NCBI RefSeq assembly: GCF_004217615.1
Contig: NZ_SHLD01000001.1
Span: 930,001-994,000, forward strand
Source of the DNA: Micromonospora kangleipakensis
GTDB lineage: Bacteria > Actinomycetota > Actinomycetes > Mycobacteriales > Micromonosporaceae
Reading direction: 5' to 3'
Length of the DNA: 64,000 nt
Each line of letters opens with the position of its first letter. The stretch's first letter is position 1. The notes below the pieces were generated by a model. It made no database searches. It was not told the DNA's origin and was given only the letters and a program-made list of their open reading frames with translations. Below are positions 42,077 through 50,312 of the stretch, one piece after another. Made by a program: the position numbers and the translations under genes.

Positions 42077-43129
42077 TCAGGAAGGCGTTCGCCGCCAGGC
42101 TGCCGCCCTGCCCAGGCCCTCGGAGCTGATGGTGCCATCACGGCGTAGGCGATCCAGCACGACGCGGATCGTCGGATCGCTGACGCCGGGCAGCGCGGTG
42201 CGGATGTCGGACATCCGGAAGACAGCGGGAGCGTGGTTCACCACGTAGTCACGGACCCGGTCCTGCTTCGAGCCGTCGGCCCGATCTGAGGCGGCCCGCT
42301 GCGCGAACGTCCGGTACGCGGTGGCCAGGATGTTGACGAAGTAGCTCAGCCACGGCCAAGGGTCGGCGCGGTCCTCGTGCCAACCATGGGTGGAGTCCAA
42401 CAGGGCCTGGTAGTACTCGTCCGCCGTCTCGGCGATCCGCTGTTCCAGGCTGACGTACCGGGAAACGGTGTAGCCGGTCTCCATCAGCAGAGCGTTGGTG
42501 AGGGCGCGGGTCACCCGTCCGTTGCCGTCCTCGAAGGGATGGACCACGAGCAGATCGAGTGCGAAGAGCCCGACCAGGAGCACCGGGTGATGCCGTTGGC
42601 CTGACACTTCGACCAGGTAGCGGTCGATCAGCTCCGACACGTAGAAGGGCGTGTCGGACGCTCGGACGGGCCGGAAGCGGACGGTCACCTCTCCCGAGGC
42701 GGAGCGGTCGACGACCAGGTTGTCCTCGGTCTTGAACCGACCGCCGGAGGCTGCGGTGTGCGCGAAGAGCATCTTGTGCAGGTGGAGGAGGAGTCCGCTG
42801 TTGAGTGGGCGCCACGAACCTTGGAACAGGTGGTCCTGGGCGTCCCGGTAGCCGGCGAGCTCCTGCTCGCTCCTTGTCCTCAGGTGCGTGACCTTCCCAG
42901 AAAGGATCTTGTCCGCCCGAGCGTGGTCGGGGACGACGACACCCTCGATCGCCGAGGAGGCAGTGATGCTGGCGACGCGAGCCCGGTTGGCGAGCTGGCT
43001 CAGCAGGCCGGGAAGTTGATCCCGGTAGAGCGCCTCCGAGCCCCGACCGACGTCCACCGTGCCGAGCGCGGTGACGACCGGACCAGGGACCTGGCCGATC
43101 AACCGATCGAGATCGGCGAAACTCCGCAT
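42077..43129 (-). CDS. Fic/DOC-family AMPylator with winged-helix domain
   Basis: 350 aa from ATG 43129 (a GTG codon just before). The Fic core motif HPFEDGNGR (residues 197-205) is intact, with His for catalysis. An N-terminal inhibitory motif S58-x3-E62-G63 precedes the core, the class II arrangement that blocks ATP gamma-phosphate positioning until released. A C-terminal ~65-residue winged helix (RVRDYVVNHAPAVFRMSDIRTALPGVSDPTIRVVLDRLRRDG) suggests DNA binding or autoregulation. Fic enzymes transfer AMP to target protein hydroxyls. Base composition around the start is noticeably richer in A+T than neighbours, and perfect dyads fill its leader. Confidence 0.88.
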   Translation of the reverse strand: MRSFADLDRLIGQVPGPVVTALGTVDVGRGSEALYRDQLPGLLSQLANRARVASITASSAIEGVVVPDHARADKILSGKVTHLRTRSEQELAGYRDAQDHLFQGSWRPLNSGLLLHLHKMLFAHTAASGGRFKTEDNLVVDRSASGEVTVRFRPVRASDTPFYVSELIDRYLVEVSGQRHHPVLLVGLFALDLLVVHPFEDGNGRVTRALTNALLMETGYTVSRYVSLEQRIAETADEYYQALLDSTHGWHEDRADPWPWLSYFVNILATAYRTFAQRAASDRADGSKQDRVRDYVVNHAPAVFRMSDIRTALPGVSDPTIRVVLDRLRRDGTISSEGLGRAAAWRRTPS

Positions 43130-43150
43130 CACGTCATCCGCTCTAGAAAG

Positions 43151-43198
43151 TACCCAATGTTAGGCGCCGTTATTTAGTTTATGCAGTTCCATTGGGTA
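43151..43198. promoter_or_regulatory. Long inverted repeat in the Fic gene leader
   Basis: TACCCAATG (43151-43159) and its exact complement CATTGGGTA (43190-43198) flank a 30-nt A+T-rich spacer, just upstream of the Fic start. It is well placed to be the operator of the Fic protein's own winged-helix domain; this is inference. Confidence 0.45.
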
Positions 43199-43204
43199 GA
43201 TCCG

Positions 43205-43222
43205 CGTACGGCTGGCCGTACG
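43205..43222. promoter_or_regulatory. Perfect palindrome between the Fic and clpB leaders
   Basis: CGTACGGC (43205-43212), TG, GCCGTACG (43215-43222): an 8-2-8 dyad in the divergent gap, distinct from both the Fic repeat and the HAIR-like site. Confidence 0.4.
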
Positions 43223-43247
43223 TGAAGTGAGCCAGGTCACACACCCG

Positions 43248-43272
43248 GAGTTGAGCGGAATAGGCTCAACTC
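43248..43272 (+). promoter_or_regulatory. HAIR-like HspR site of clpB
   Basis: GAGTTGAGC (43248-43256), GGAATAG, GCTCAACTC (43264-43272): perfect 9-bp arms with the HAIR N7 spacing, but GC where the consensus has GT/AC at the inner ends. It lies 44 nt before the clpB ATG. HspR is encoded at 37457. Confidence 0.8.
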
Positions 43273-43315
43273 TGGTTGTGTCCTTCCTAGTGGACACGCC
43301 GATCCGGGGGAGCCC

Positions 43316-45907
43316 ATGAACACGGAACGTCTCACCACCAAGAGCCGCGAGACCATCACCGGTGCCGTCGCGCTGGCGAACGAGCGCGGCCACGCCACGG
43401 TGGAGCCCTGGCACCTGCTGCTGTCACTGCTGGACACCCAGGGCTCGACCGCCCCCGGCCTGCTGCGCGCCGTCGGGGCCGACCCCGCCGACCTGCGCCG
43501 GGCCGCCCAGCGGGCGGTCGACGCGCTGCCCGCCGCGCGCGGCTCCAGCATCGCCGAGCCCACCCTGGCCCGCGAGTTCGTCAACGCCATCGGCGCCGCC
43601 GAGCAGATCGCCCGGCCGCTCGGCGACGAGTACACCTCCACCGAGCACCTGCTCGCCGGCCTGGCCCGGGTGGGCGGCGCGGTCTCCGGCGCGCTGAAGT
43701 CCGCCGGTGCCACCGAGGAGAACCTGGTCGCCGCGTTCCCCAGCGTCCGCGGCGGGGACCGGCGGGTCACCACCGCCGACCCCGAGCAGACCTACCAGGC
43801 CCTCGCCAAGTACGGCGTCGACCTGACCGCCAGCGCCCGCGACGGCAAGATCGACCCGGTGATCGGCCGGGACTCGGAGATCCGCCGGGTGATCCAGGTG
43901 CTGTCCCGGCGTACCAAGAACAACCCGGTGCTGATCGGCGAGCCCGGCGTCGGCAAGACCGCGATCGTCGAGGGCCTGGCCCAGCGGATCGTCGCCGGTG
44001 ACGTGCCCGAGTCGCTGCGGGACAAGAAGCTGGTCTCGCTCGACCTCGGCGCGATGGTGGCCGGCGCGCAGTACCGCGGCCAGTTCGAGGAGCGGCTGAA
44101 GTCCGTCCTGGAGGAGATCAGGAACTCCAACGGCCAGGTCATCACCTTCCTCGACGAGCTGCACACCGTCGTCGGCGCCGGCAAGGGCGAGGGCTCGATG
44201 GACGCCGGCAACATGCTCAAGCCGATGCTGGCCCGCGGCGAGCTGCGGATGGTCGGCGCGACCACCCTGGACGAGTACCGCGAGCACATCGAGAAGGACC
44301 CGGCGCTGGAGCGCCGCTTCCAGCCGGTGCTGGTCGGCGAGCCGACCATCGAGGACACCATCGGCATTTTGCGCGGTCTCAAGGAGCGGTACGAGGTGCA
44401 CCACGGCGTACGGATCACCGACGCCGCGCTGGTCGCCGCCGCCTCCCTCTCCGACCGCTACATCACCGACCGGTTCCTGCCGGACAAGGCGATCGACCTG
44501 GTCGACGAGTCCGCGTCCCGGCTCCGGATGGAGATCGACTCCCGGCCGGTCGAGGTGGACGAGATCGAGCGGGCGGTGCGCCGGCTGGAGATCGAGGAGA
44601 TGGCGCTGGCCAAGGAGCCGGACGCCGCCTCCGCCGAGCGGCTGGAGCGGCTGCGCAAGGAGCTGGCCGACAAGCGCGAGCAGCTGACCGCGCTCTCCGA
44701 GCGCTGGCAGACGGAGAAGAGCCACATCACCAAGCTCTCCACCGCCAAGGAGGAGCTGGAGCGGCTCAGCGGCGAGGCCGAGCGGGCCGAGCGCGACGGC
44801 GAGCTGGAACGCGCCGCCGAGCTGCGGTACGGCCGGATCCCCGCCCTGAAGGCCGACCTGGCCAGGGCGGAGGAGGAGCTGGCCCGGCTCCAGGCCGACG
44901 GCGCGATGCTCAAGGAGGAGGTCGGCGCGGACGACATCGCCGCCGTGGTCGCCTCCTGGACCGGCATCCCCGCCGGGCGGCTGCTGGAGGGCGAGACCGC
45001 CAAGCTGCTCCGGATGGAGGAGTCGCTGGGTTCCCGGGTGGTCGGCCAGGCCGAGGCGGTCGGCGCGGTCTCCGACGCGGTCCGCCGCGCCCGGGCCGGC
45101 GTCGCCGACCCGGACCGCCCGACCGGCAGCTTCCTCTTCCTCGGCCCGACCGGTGTCGGCAAGACCGAGCTGGCCAAGGCGCTCGCCGAGTTCCTCTTCG
45201 ACGACGAGCGGGCCATGGTCCGCATCGACATGAGCGAGTACGGCGAGAAGCACTCCGTGGCCCGTCTGGTCGGCGCCCCGCCCGGGTACGTCGGCTACGA
45301 GGAGGGCGGCCAGCTCACCGAGGCGGTGCGCCGCCGGCCGTACTCGGTGATCCTGCTGGACGAGGTGGAGAAGGCCCACCCGGACGTCTTCGACATCCTG
45401 CTCCAGGTGCTCGACGACGGCCGGCTCACCGACGGTCAGGGCCGGACGGTGGACTTCCGCAACGCGATCCTGATCCTCACCTCAAACCTCGGGTCGTCGG
45501 TGATCAGCGACCTGACGCTGGCCGAGGAGCAGCGCCGCGAGGGTGTCCTCGCGGTGGTCCGGTCGCACTTCAAGCCGGAGTTCCTCAACCGCCTCGACGA
45601 CATCGTGGTCTTCGCCGCGCTGCGCGGTGACGACCTGCGCTCCATCGTCGACATCCAGCTCGACCGGATGCGGCGCCGGCTGGCCGACCGCCGGCTCGGC
45701 CTGGAGATCACCGAGGCGGCCCGCACCTGGCTCGCCGAGCACGGGTACGACCCGATCTACGGGGCCCGGCCGCTGCGCCGGCTGGTCCAGTCGGCCATCG
45801 GCGACCAGCTCGCCAGGGCGCTGCTCGCCGGCCAGATCCGCGACGGCGACACCGTCAAGGTGGACCTCGCGGAGAGCAGGGACTCCCTGGCGGTCACCGC
45901 CGCCTGA
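43316..45907 (+). CDS. clpB: Disaggregase ClpB
   Basis: 863 aa from ATG 43316 (GGGGGAG upstream). N-terminal Clp_N repeat region, then AAA-1 with Walker [14 protein letters not shown] and Walker [16 protein letters not shown], the long coiled-coil middle domain ([31 protein letters not shown]), and AAA-2 with [35 protein letters not shown] and sensor NLGS, ending in the ClpB C-terminal domain ([14 protein letters not shown]). It extracts polypeptides from aggregates with DnaK. Transcription starts behind a HAIR-like dyad, and a 14-bp terminator follows. Confidence 0.97.
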   Translation: MNTERLTTKSRETITGAVALANERGHATVEPWHLLLSLLDTQGSTAPGLLRAVGADPADLRRAAQRAVDALPAARGSSIAEPTLAREFVNAIGAAEQIARPLGDEYTSTEHLLAGLARVGGAVSGALKSAGATEENLVAAFPSVRGGDRRVTTADPEQTYQALAKYGVDLTASARDGKIDPVIGRDSEIRRVIQVLSRRTKNNPVLIGEPGVGKTAIVEGLAQRIVAGDVPESLRDKKLVSLDLGAMVAGAQYRGQFEERLKSVLEEIRNSNGQVITFLDELHTVVGAGKGEGSMDAGNMLKPMLARGELRMVGATTLDEYREHIEKDPALERRFQPVLVGEPTIEDTIGILRGLKERYEVHHGVRITDAALVAAASLSDRYITDRFLPDKAIDLVDESASRLRMEIDSRPVEVDEIERAVRRLEIEEMALAKEPDAASAERLERLRKELADKREQLTALSERWQTEKSHITKLSTAKEELERLSGEAERAERDGELERAAELRYGRIPALKADLARAEEELARLQADGAMLKEEVGADDIAAVVASWTGIPAGRLLEGETAKLLRMEESLGSRVVGQAEAVGAVSDAVRRARAGVADPDRPTGSFLFLGPTGVGKTELAKALAEFLFDDERAMVRIDMSEYGEKHSVARLVGAPPGYVGYEEGGQLTEAVRRRPYSVILLDEVEKAHPDVFDILLQVLDDGRLTDGQGRTVDFRNAILILTSNLGSSVISDLTLAEEQRREGVLAVVRSHFKPEFLNRLDDIVVFAALRGDDLRSIVDIQLDRMRRRLADRRLGLEITEAARTWLAEHGYDPIYGARPLRRLVQSAIGDQLARALLAGQIRDGDTVKVDLAESRDSLAVTAA

Positions 45908-45920
45908 CCCCGCCCCCACC

Positions 45921-45953
45921 CGGCCGGGTCCCGCCCCCCGCGGGACCCGGCCG
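45921..45953 (+). terminator. Terminator hairpin after clpB
   Basis: Perfect 14-bp arms CGGCCGGGTCCCGC (45921-45934) and its complement (45940-45953), loop CCCCC, 13 nt after the stop. Confidence 0.75.
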
Positions 45954-46054
45954 CGCCGCCTCCGCCCCGGTGATCAAGGGGGAAGGCAGGTTCACAGACG
46001 CAAACTTCTTGGTCAACAGGGTCAGCGGCCCCGGTGCGGGGCAATAGTGAGGGC

Positions 46055-46432
46055 ATGTTGGGGATCGGGAAGAAGGACCGCGAGCTGGACGCCGCCGTCA
46101 AGGAGCTGGCCAAGGCCGACACGCTCGCCTTCGGCGGGGTGGGCATCGCCTCCACGCTGCTGCCGGAGACCGAGGCGTTCCGGCACGTGGAGCGGGCGCT
46201 CGACGAGCACCCGGCGGAGGCCCGCAAGAAGGTCGACTGGCTGCTCAGCCACGGCTCGCCGGCCGGCAGGGCGTACGCGGCCACGCTGCTGGACCGGGTC
46301 GACCCGGAGGCCGGCCGGGCGGCCTGGACGAGGCTGCGCGACGACGAACGGGAATTCACCACGTTCAGCGGCTGCGTGATGGGCCGCGCGACACTGCGCG
46401 AGTACGCCACGGAACGGCTCGCCGGTAATTGA
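46055..46432 (+). CDS. Hypothetical soluble protein, 125 aa
   Basis: ATG 46055 with GAGGG upstream. It begins MLGIGKKDRELDAAVKELAKAD and is helical, with KVDWLLSHGSPAGRAYAATLLDRVDPEAGRAAWTRL in the centre, reminiscent of a HEAT-like alpha-alpha repeat, and a short Cys-containing loop FSGCVMGRATL. No signal peptide or catalytic motif. Family not recognised. Confidence 0.65.
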   Translation: MLGIGKKDRELDAAVKELAKADTLAFGGVGIASTLLPETEAFRHVERALDEHPAEARKKVDWLLSHGSPAGRAYAATLLDRVDPEAGRAAWTRLRDDEREFTTFSGCVMGRATLREYATERLAGN

Positions 46433-46501
46433 TCCACTCGCCGGTCGGCCCTGCCCGATCGGTTCTGCCGGCGCTGGCGGGTACGCCGTACCTTGCCAGC
46501 C

Positions 46502-47365
46502 ATGATCCCGCCCGACGCCGCGCCGGTACGTCCCGCCATCGTCACCGCCGCCTTCTGGGTGCAGCTCGCGACGGTCGTCGTCCTGCTCCTCCTGGTCGGA
46601 CTGGTGGTCGTCCAGGCCGTGCGCTACGACGGCCAGATCGACCGGGCGCTTGGGCTGGTCCCCGACGCCGACCCGGTCGAGGTGTCGGACGAGCGGTCGG
46701 GCAACGTCTTCACGGCGCTGGCCATGGGCGTCCCGGCGCTGCTCCTGGCGGGCTGGCTCGCCGCCACCGCCCGGCCCCTGAGCCGGGGCAGCAACACCGC
46801 CCGGGTCCTGGTCTTCGTGGCCGCCGGCGCGCAACTGCTGCTCTGCCTCTTCCAGGGCTGCTCGGGGGTGCTCTTCATTCCCCTCGTGCTGGCCGCCGGC
46901 GCCGCCGATCCCGGCTTCGACCCGTCCGAGGGCGTGCCGCCCGACGGTCCCGACTGGGAGCAGTCGAAGTTCCTCGACACCCTCTACGCGCAGGGCAACC
47001 CGGCGGACGTGTTCTTCGGTGTCGGTGGGCTCGGCGTGCTGGCGGTTCTGGTGCTCACCACGGTCGTGGTGGTGCTGCTCCTGCTCCCCGAGGCCGGGCG
47101 CTGGTTCCGGCCCCCGCCCGCGGTCCCGGCCGGTGCCCACCCGATGGCGTCCTCGTCCGGTTACCCGCCGGTCGGTGTGACGTTCCCGCCGGGCTACATG
47201 ATCTGCCCCGACCCCGCGCTGCACCTGGCCCACCCGCCCACGGGGTCGATCGCGTCCACCTCGCACGGTCCGGCGGAGGGGCGCCCCACCGCGGCGGGGG
47301 ACCGGACGCCCGAAGGTCCGCAGGAGCCGCCCGCCGACCCCACCGCCGACACCCTCCGTAGCTGA
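46502..47365 (+). CDS. Four-TM membrane protein with Pro-rich tail
   Basis: 287 aa from ATG 46502. Four hydrophobic helices: FWVQLATVVVLLLLVGLVVVQ, ALAMGVPALLLAGWLAAT, VLVFVAAGAQLLLCLFQG and a final VLAVLVLTTVVVVLLLLP, with a ~50-residue extracellular-type loop before the last. A ~85-residue Pro/Ser/Gly-rich cytoplasmic tail follows. Two similarly built proteins lie at 53040 and 53928. No domain is recognised; the same-direction operon with DUF genes starts 83 nt later. Confidence 0.68.
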   Translation: MIPPDAAPVRPAIVTAAFWVQLATVVVLLLLVGLVVVQAVRYDGQIDRALGLVPDADPVEVSDERSGNVFTALAMGVPALLLAGWLAATARPLSRGSNTARVLVFVAAGAQLLLCLFQGCSGVLFIPLVLAAGAADPGFDPSEGVPPDGPDWEQSKFLDTLYAQGNPADVFFGVGGLGVLAVLVLTTVVVVLLLLPEAGRWFRPPPAVPAGAHPMASSSGYPPVGVTFPPGYMICPDPALHLAHPPTGSIASTSHGPAEGRPTAAGDRTPEGPQEPPADPTADTLRS

Positions 47366-47448
47366 GCGTTGACTCAGCGAACTGCCTTTCCGGAAGCGTG
47401 CGTCGGGTTGTTACCGTCACCGCCGACGCACGTGGAGAGGCGGTCGGC

Positions 47449-48078
47449 TTGAGCGAATCGGTGGCGTACCTGGTGACGGCACTGGGGTGTCTGATCGCGG
47501 TGGCCGGTGTGGTGATCGCCGTGGTGGCGCTGGTCAAGGCCCGGTCCCGGCCACGGCCGCCGACGCCCGGCGACCCGTTCCGCGACCGCGACGCCGACGC
47601 GCTGCGCGGTGACCCCCGCAGGCTCCGGCCCGGCGACATCGTGGAGATCCGCCAGGTGCCGTACACGGTCCGCGGCTCGGTGCACCTGGTCGAGGGCGGC
47701 TGGAGCTGGGCGGAACATCTGCTCGACGACGCCGGCGGGGTGAAGCGCTGGCTCTCCGTCGAGGCGGACCCGGACGTGGAGCTGGTGCTCTGGACCGCCG
47801 AGCCGTCCGCGACCGTCACGCCGGGTGCACCGACCCTCGACATCGCCGGCCGCCGGTACACCTGGAACGAGTCCGGCCAGGCCCGCTACACCGCCACCGG
47901 CGGCACCGGCCTCGACCCGCGCGGCACCATGCGCTACCACGACTACCAGGCGTCCGGCGGCGCCCGGCTCTCCTTCGAGGCCTACGGGGAAGCCGGCTGG
48001 GAGGTGGCGCTCGGCGAGAAGCTGCACCGGGCCGAGGTGATGATCTACCCGCAGGGCGGCCCGGAGCAGGTGTCCTGA
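47449..48078 (+). CDS. DUF4178 membrane-anchored protein
   Basis: About 209 aa. The TTG start at 47449 is preferred because GGAGAGG lies 8 nt upstream; a GTG at 47461 is an alternative. One N-terminal helix (VAYLVTALGCLIAVAGVVIAVVALVKAR) anchors a ~150-residue beta-rich domain with LRPGDIVEIRQVPYTVRGSVHLVEGGWSWAEHLLDD, KRWLSVEADPDVELVLWT and MRYHDYQASGGARLSFEAYGEAGWEVALGEKL, the DUF4178 pattern. It is the first gene of a tightly spaced run that includes DUF2617, DUF4247, DUF350 and an aminopropyltransferase-like protein; DUF4178 domains recur in such polyamine-linked membrane operons. Confidence 0.82.
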   Translation: MSESVAYLVTALGCLIAVAGVVIAVVALVKARSRPRPPTPGDPFRDRDADALRGDPRRLRPGDIVEIRQVPYTVRGSVHLVEGGWSWAEHLLDDAGGVKRWLSVEADPDVELVLWTAEPSATVTPGAPTLDIAGRRYTWNESGQARYTATGGTGLDPRGTMRYHDYQASGGARLSFEAYGEAGWEVALGEKLHRAEVMIYPQGGPEQVS

Positions 48079-48080
48079 GC

Positions 48081-48572
48081 GTGCTCGTCACCCTGCACGC
48101 CCCGTACGTCGACACCAGCGCCGCGGACCTGAGCCTGGCGCTCGGCGGCCCGGAACGCCCCGCGCTGCACGTGCGCGAGCTAGCCCTGCCCGGCGGGCTG
48201 ACCCTGCGGCTGCGCCTGCTCGGCGCCTCCCACCAGGTCGTCTGCGGCGGCGTGACCGAGACGGTCGCCTGCCTGCCCGGCCGCCCGCCGCACCTGCCCG
48301 GCACCCTGCACGACGTTGCCGCCGGCTACCGGTTCACCGCCACGGTGCTCCGGCCCGACGGCGACGGCCTGCGGACCCGGGTCGCCGCGCTCCGCGCCGA
48401 GCTCGCCGACGACCCGTACGCGCTGGTCGGGGTCTTCCCCGGCGACGTGGACGCGGTCACCGCGCTCTCCGTGCGCCCCGACCCGCCCGACGGCACGGTC
48501 GGCTGGCGCACCTGGCACGCGTACCCCCAGACCAACGAGCTGGTCCTGACCGAGACGGTGGTGGCACTGTGA
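48081..48572 (+). CDS. DUF2617 family protein
   Basis: 163 aa from GTG 48081, 2 nt after the previous stop. Soluble: APYVDTSAADLSLALGGPERPALHVRELALPGGLTLRLRLLGASHQVV, GVTETVACLPGRPPHLPGTL and a closing TVGWRTWHAYPQTNELVLTETVV, the DUF2617 landmarks. No catalytic residues can be named. Its stop codon is the first base set of a repeat element (copy B) that links it to the next gene. Confidence 0.8.
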   Translation: MLVTLHAPYVDTSAADLSLALGGPERPALHVRELALPGGLTLRLRLLGASHQVVCGGVTETVACLPGRPPHLPGTLHDVAAGYRFTATVLRPDGDGLRTRVAALRAELADDPYALVGVFPGDVDAVTALSVRPDPPDGTVGWRTWHAYPQTNELVLTETVVAL

Positions 48573-48615
48573 GCGCGAGGCGTGAGCCGGGTTTGCGAGC
48601 CCCGCAGTCGCGAAC
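48570..48615 (+). repeat. Intercistronic repeat element, copy B
   Basis: 46 nt starting exactly at the DUF2617 stop codon, 43/46 identical to copy A in the pxp operon. The following GAGGTGG-type sequence (after the element's GCGAAC end) serves the DUF4247 GTG start at 48628. Confidence 0.75.
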
Positions 48616-48627
48616 TGAGGTGGTCCT

Positions 48628-49059
48628 GTGACGACGACGTACCGGCGGTGGATCGTGGTGGGGGTGGCCGTCGCGGTGGTCGGCGCGCTCCTCGCCGCCT
48701 TCGCCATCCTCTACGGCAACTTCTCCCCGCGCGGCTACGTGCAGGACCACTACCGCCGCTCGGCGAGCCGGGACATCGGCGGGGACGCCCTGGCGTACAC
48801 CTCGACCCGGACGCCCAGCCAGGTCTCCAAGGACATCACGGACGCCTGGCAGCCCGCCGACCAGTACGTCGACGGCAGCGGGGTCTACCTGCGCTACGAC
48901 GACGACTCGGTGGTGATCCTGCCGATCGCGGCCGGCTCGCTGATCCTGCTGGAGCGGATGACCACCGCCTACCCCCGTTACCACCACGTCGTCGGCCGCG
49001 GCTGGGGCTGGGGCCGGGGCAGCACCGTCCGGGGCGGTGGCCCCGGCGCCGGCAAGTAG
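48628..49059 (+). CDS. DUF4247 membrane-anchored protein
   Basis: 143 aa from GTG 48628. One N-terminal helix (WIVVGVAVAVVGALLAAFAILYG) and a ~110-residue outer domain: GYVQDHYRRSASRDIGGDALAYTSTRTPSQVSKDITDAWQPADQYVDGSGVYLRYDDDSVVILPIAAGSLILLER, ending in a Gly/Trp/Arg-rich tail (GRGWGWGRGS). The RSASRDIGG..Y.S..TPSQVSKDI pattern is DUF4247. Part of the same operon. Confidence 0.82.
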   Translation: MTTTYRRWIVVGVAVAVVGALLAAFAILYGNFSPRGYVQDHYRRSASRDIGGDALAYTSTRTPSQVSKDITDAWQPADQYVDGSGVYLRYDDDSVVILPIAAGSLILLERMTTAYPRYHHVVGRGWGWGRGSTVRGGGPGAGK

Positions 49060-49089
49060 CCCGTCCGACCACCTCACCCTGGAGCTGAA

Positions 49090-49512
49090 GTGCAGAACCT
49101 CGCCACCGATCTGCTGGTCACCCTCGCGTACGGCGTGGTCGGCGTCGTCCTGATGGGCATCGGCTACGTGCTGGTCGACCTGGCCACCCCGGGCCGGCTG
49201 AACCACCTGATCTGGCACGAGCGCAACCGCAACGCGGCGCTGCTGCTCGCCTCCAACCTGGCCGGTGTCGGCGTCATCGTGGTCGCCGCGATCGTCGCCA
49301 GCGAGGACGACTTCGCGCTCGGCCTGGTCGGCGCGGCCGCGTACGGCGTCCTCGGCCTGGTCATCATGGCGGCGGCCTTCGTGCTGCTGGACGTGGCCAC
49401 CCCGGGCAAGCTCGGTGAGCTGCTGGTCGACCCGGAGCCGCACCCGGCGGTCTGGGTCTCCGCGGTCGTGCACCTCGCCACCGGCGCGATCATCGCCGCC
49501 GCGATCAGCTGA
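49090..49512 (+). CDS. DUF350 membrane protein
   Basis: 140 aa from GTG 49090. Two repeated halves of about 65 residues, each with hydrophobic helices (LVTLAYGVVGVVLMGIGYVLVDLATPG and AAYGVLGLVIMAAAFVLLDVATPGK), the typical internal duplication of DUF350, with a YGVxG..LM...VLxDxxTPG motif in each. The family (e.g. E. coli YjfL) recurs beside polyamine and PspA-type genes. It shares its stop with the next start (TGATG). Confidence 0.85.
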   Translation: MQNLATDLLVTLAYGVVGVVLMGIGYVLVDLATPGRLNHLIWHERNRNAALLLASNLAGVGVIVVAAIVASEDDFALGLVGAAAYGVLGLVIMAAAFVLLDVATPGKLGELLVDPEPHPAVWVSAVVHLATGAIIAAAIS

Positions 49513-50312
49513 TGGCCACCGCCAAGCCCGCCCCGACCGGGCACGACACCCCGTTCGCCAGCGGGAAGTCGAAGGTCTGGAAGCAGACCGCCCTCTGGGT
49601 CGGGGTGACGGCAGTCGTGGTCGCCTGCGCGTTCGGCGTCTTCAACGGCGGTTCCGACAGCCTCGAGGTGCCCGCCCCGGCGGCCGACGAGCGGGCGGAC
49701 ACCGTGCCGCTGTTGCAGGAGGCCGCCGCCAGCCAGGGCATCTGCTACGGCTGGCGGCTGACGGACCAACCCAACGTGACGAGCGTCGGCTCCAACCTCG
49801 GTGACGGGATCGCGGTGGGCGAGGACCCGCGCTGCCCCCGCTGGATCGAGGTCGAGGCCGACGTCACCTACACCTCGGAGAGCAGCGAGGCGTCAGACTC
49901 CGCCACCATCCGGGTGAACGGCTCGGACGACATCGACACCGGCGACCTCTACACGATCGGACGCGGCCTGGAACGGTTCGGGCTGGACGACGACGCCTTC
50001 ATCGACGACCCGGGCTGGGCGGTCACCCGCGCGGCGACCACGCTGCCGCTGCTCGCCGCCGAGGCGGGAGTCGCGGAGCCGGCCGCCGCCCCCACCGCCG
50101 CCCCGACCGCCGCGCCCAGCCCGCTGCCGGCCGCCGGCAACGACTACTGGCGGGACCGCTGGGGCGGCCTGCTCGCCGCCGCGGGGCTCCTCCTGCTCGC
50201 CGCGCTCTTCGTCACCGTGGGCGTGGTGCAGCGCCGCCGGCAGCTCCGGGGCGTCGTGCCCGCGCAGCGCGCCGGGGCGGAGGCCGCCGGGCGTACCCGG
50301 GAGGAGGCGTGA
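49512..50312 (+). CDS. Double-span anchored protein of the polyamine cluster
   Basis: 266 aa from ATG 49512. An N-terminal basic region and helix (TALWVGVTAVVVACAFGVF) are followed by a ~170-residue outer domain with Cys at SQGICYGW and EDPRCPRWIEV, which could pair. A second helix (LLAAAGLLLLAALFVTVGVVQ) and a basic tail follow. The function is not recognised. It is translationally coupled to the aminopropyltransferase-like gene (GTGA overlap). Confidence 0.7.
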   Translation: MATAKPAPTGHDTPFASGKSKVWKQTALWVGVTAVVVACAFGVFNGGSDSLEVPAPAADERADTVPLLQEAAASQGICYGWRLTDQPNVTSVGSNLGDGIAVGEDPRCPRWIEVEADVTYTSESSEASDSATIRVNGSDDIDTGDLYTIGRGLERFGLDDDAFIDDPGWAVTRAATTLPLLAAEAGVAEPAAAPTAAPTAAPSPLPAAGNDYWRDRWGGLLAAAGLLLLAALFVTVGVVQRRRQLRGVVPAQRAGAEAAGRTREEA

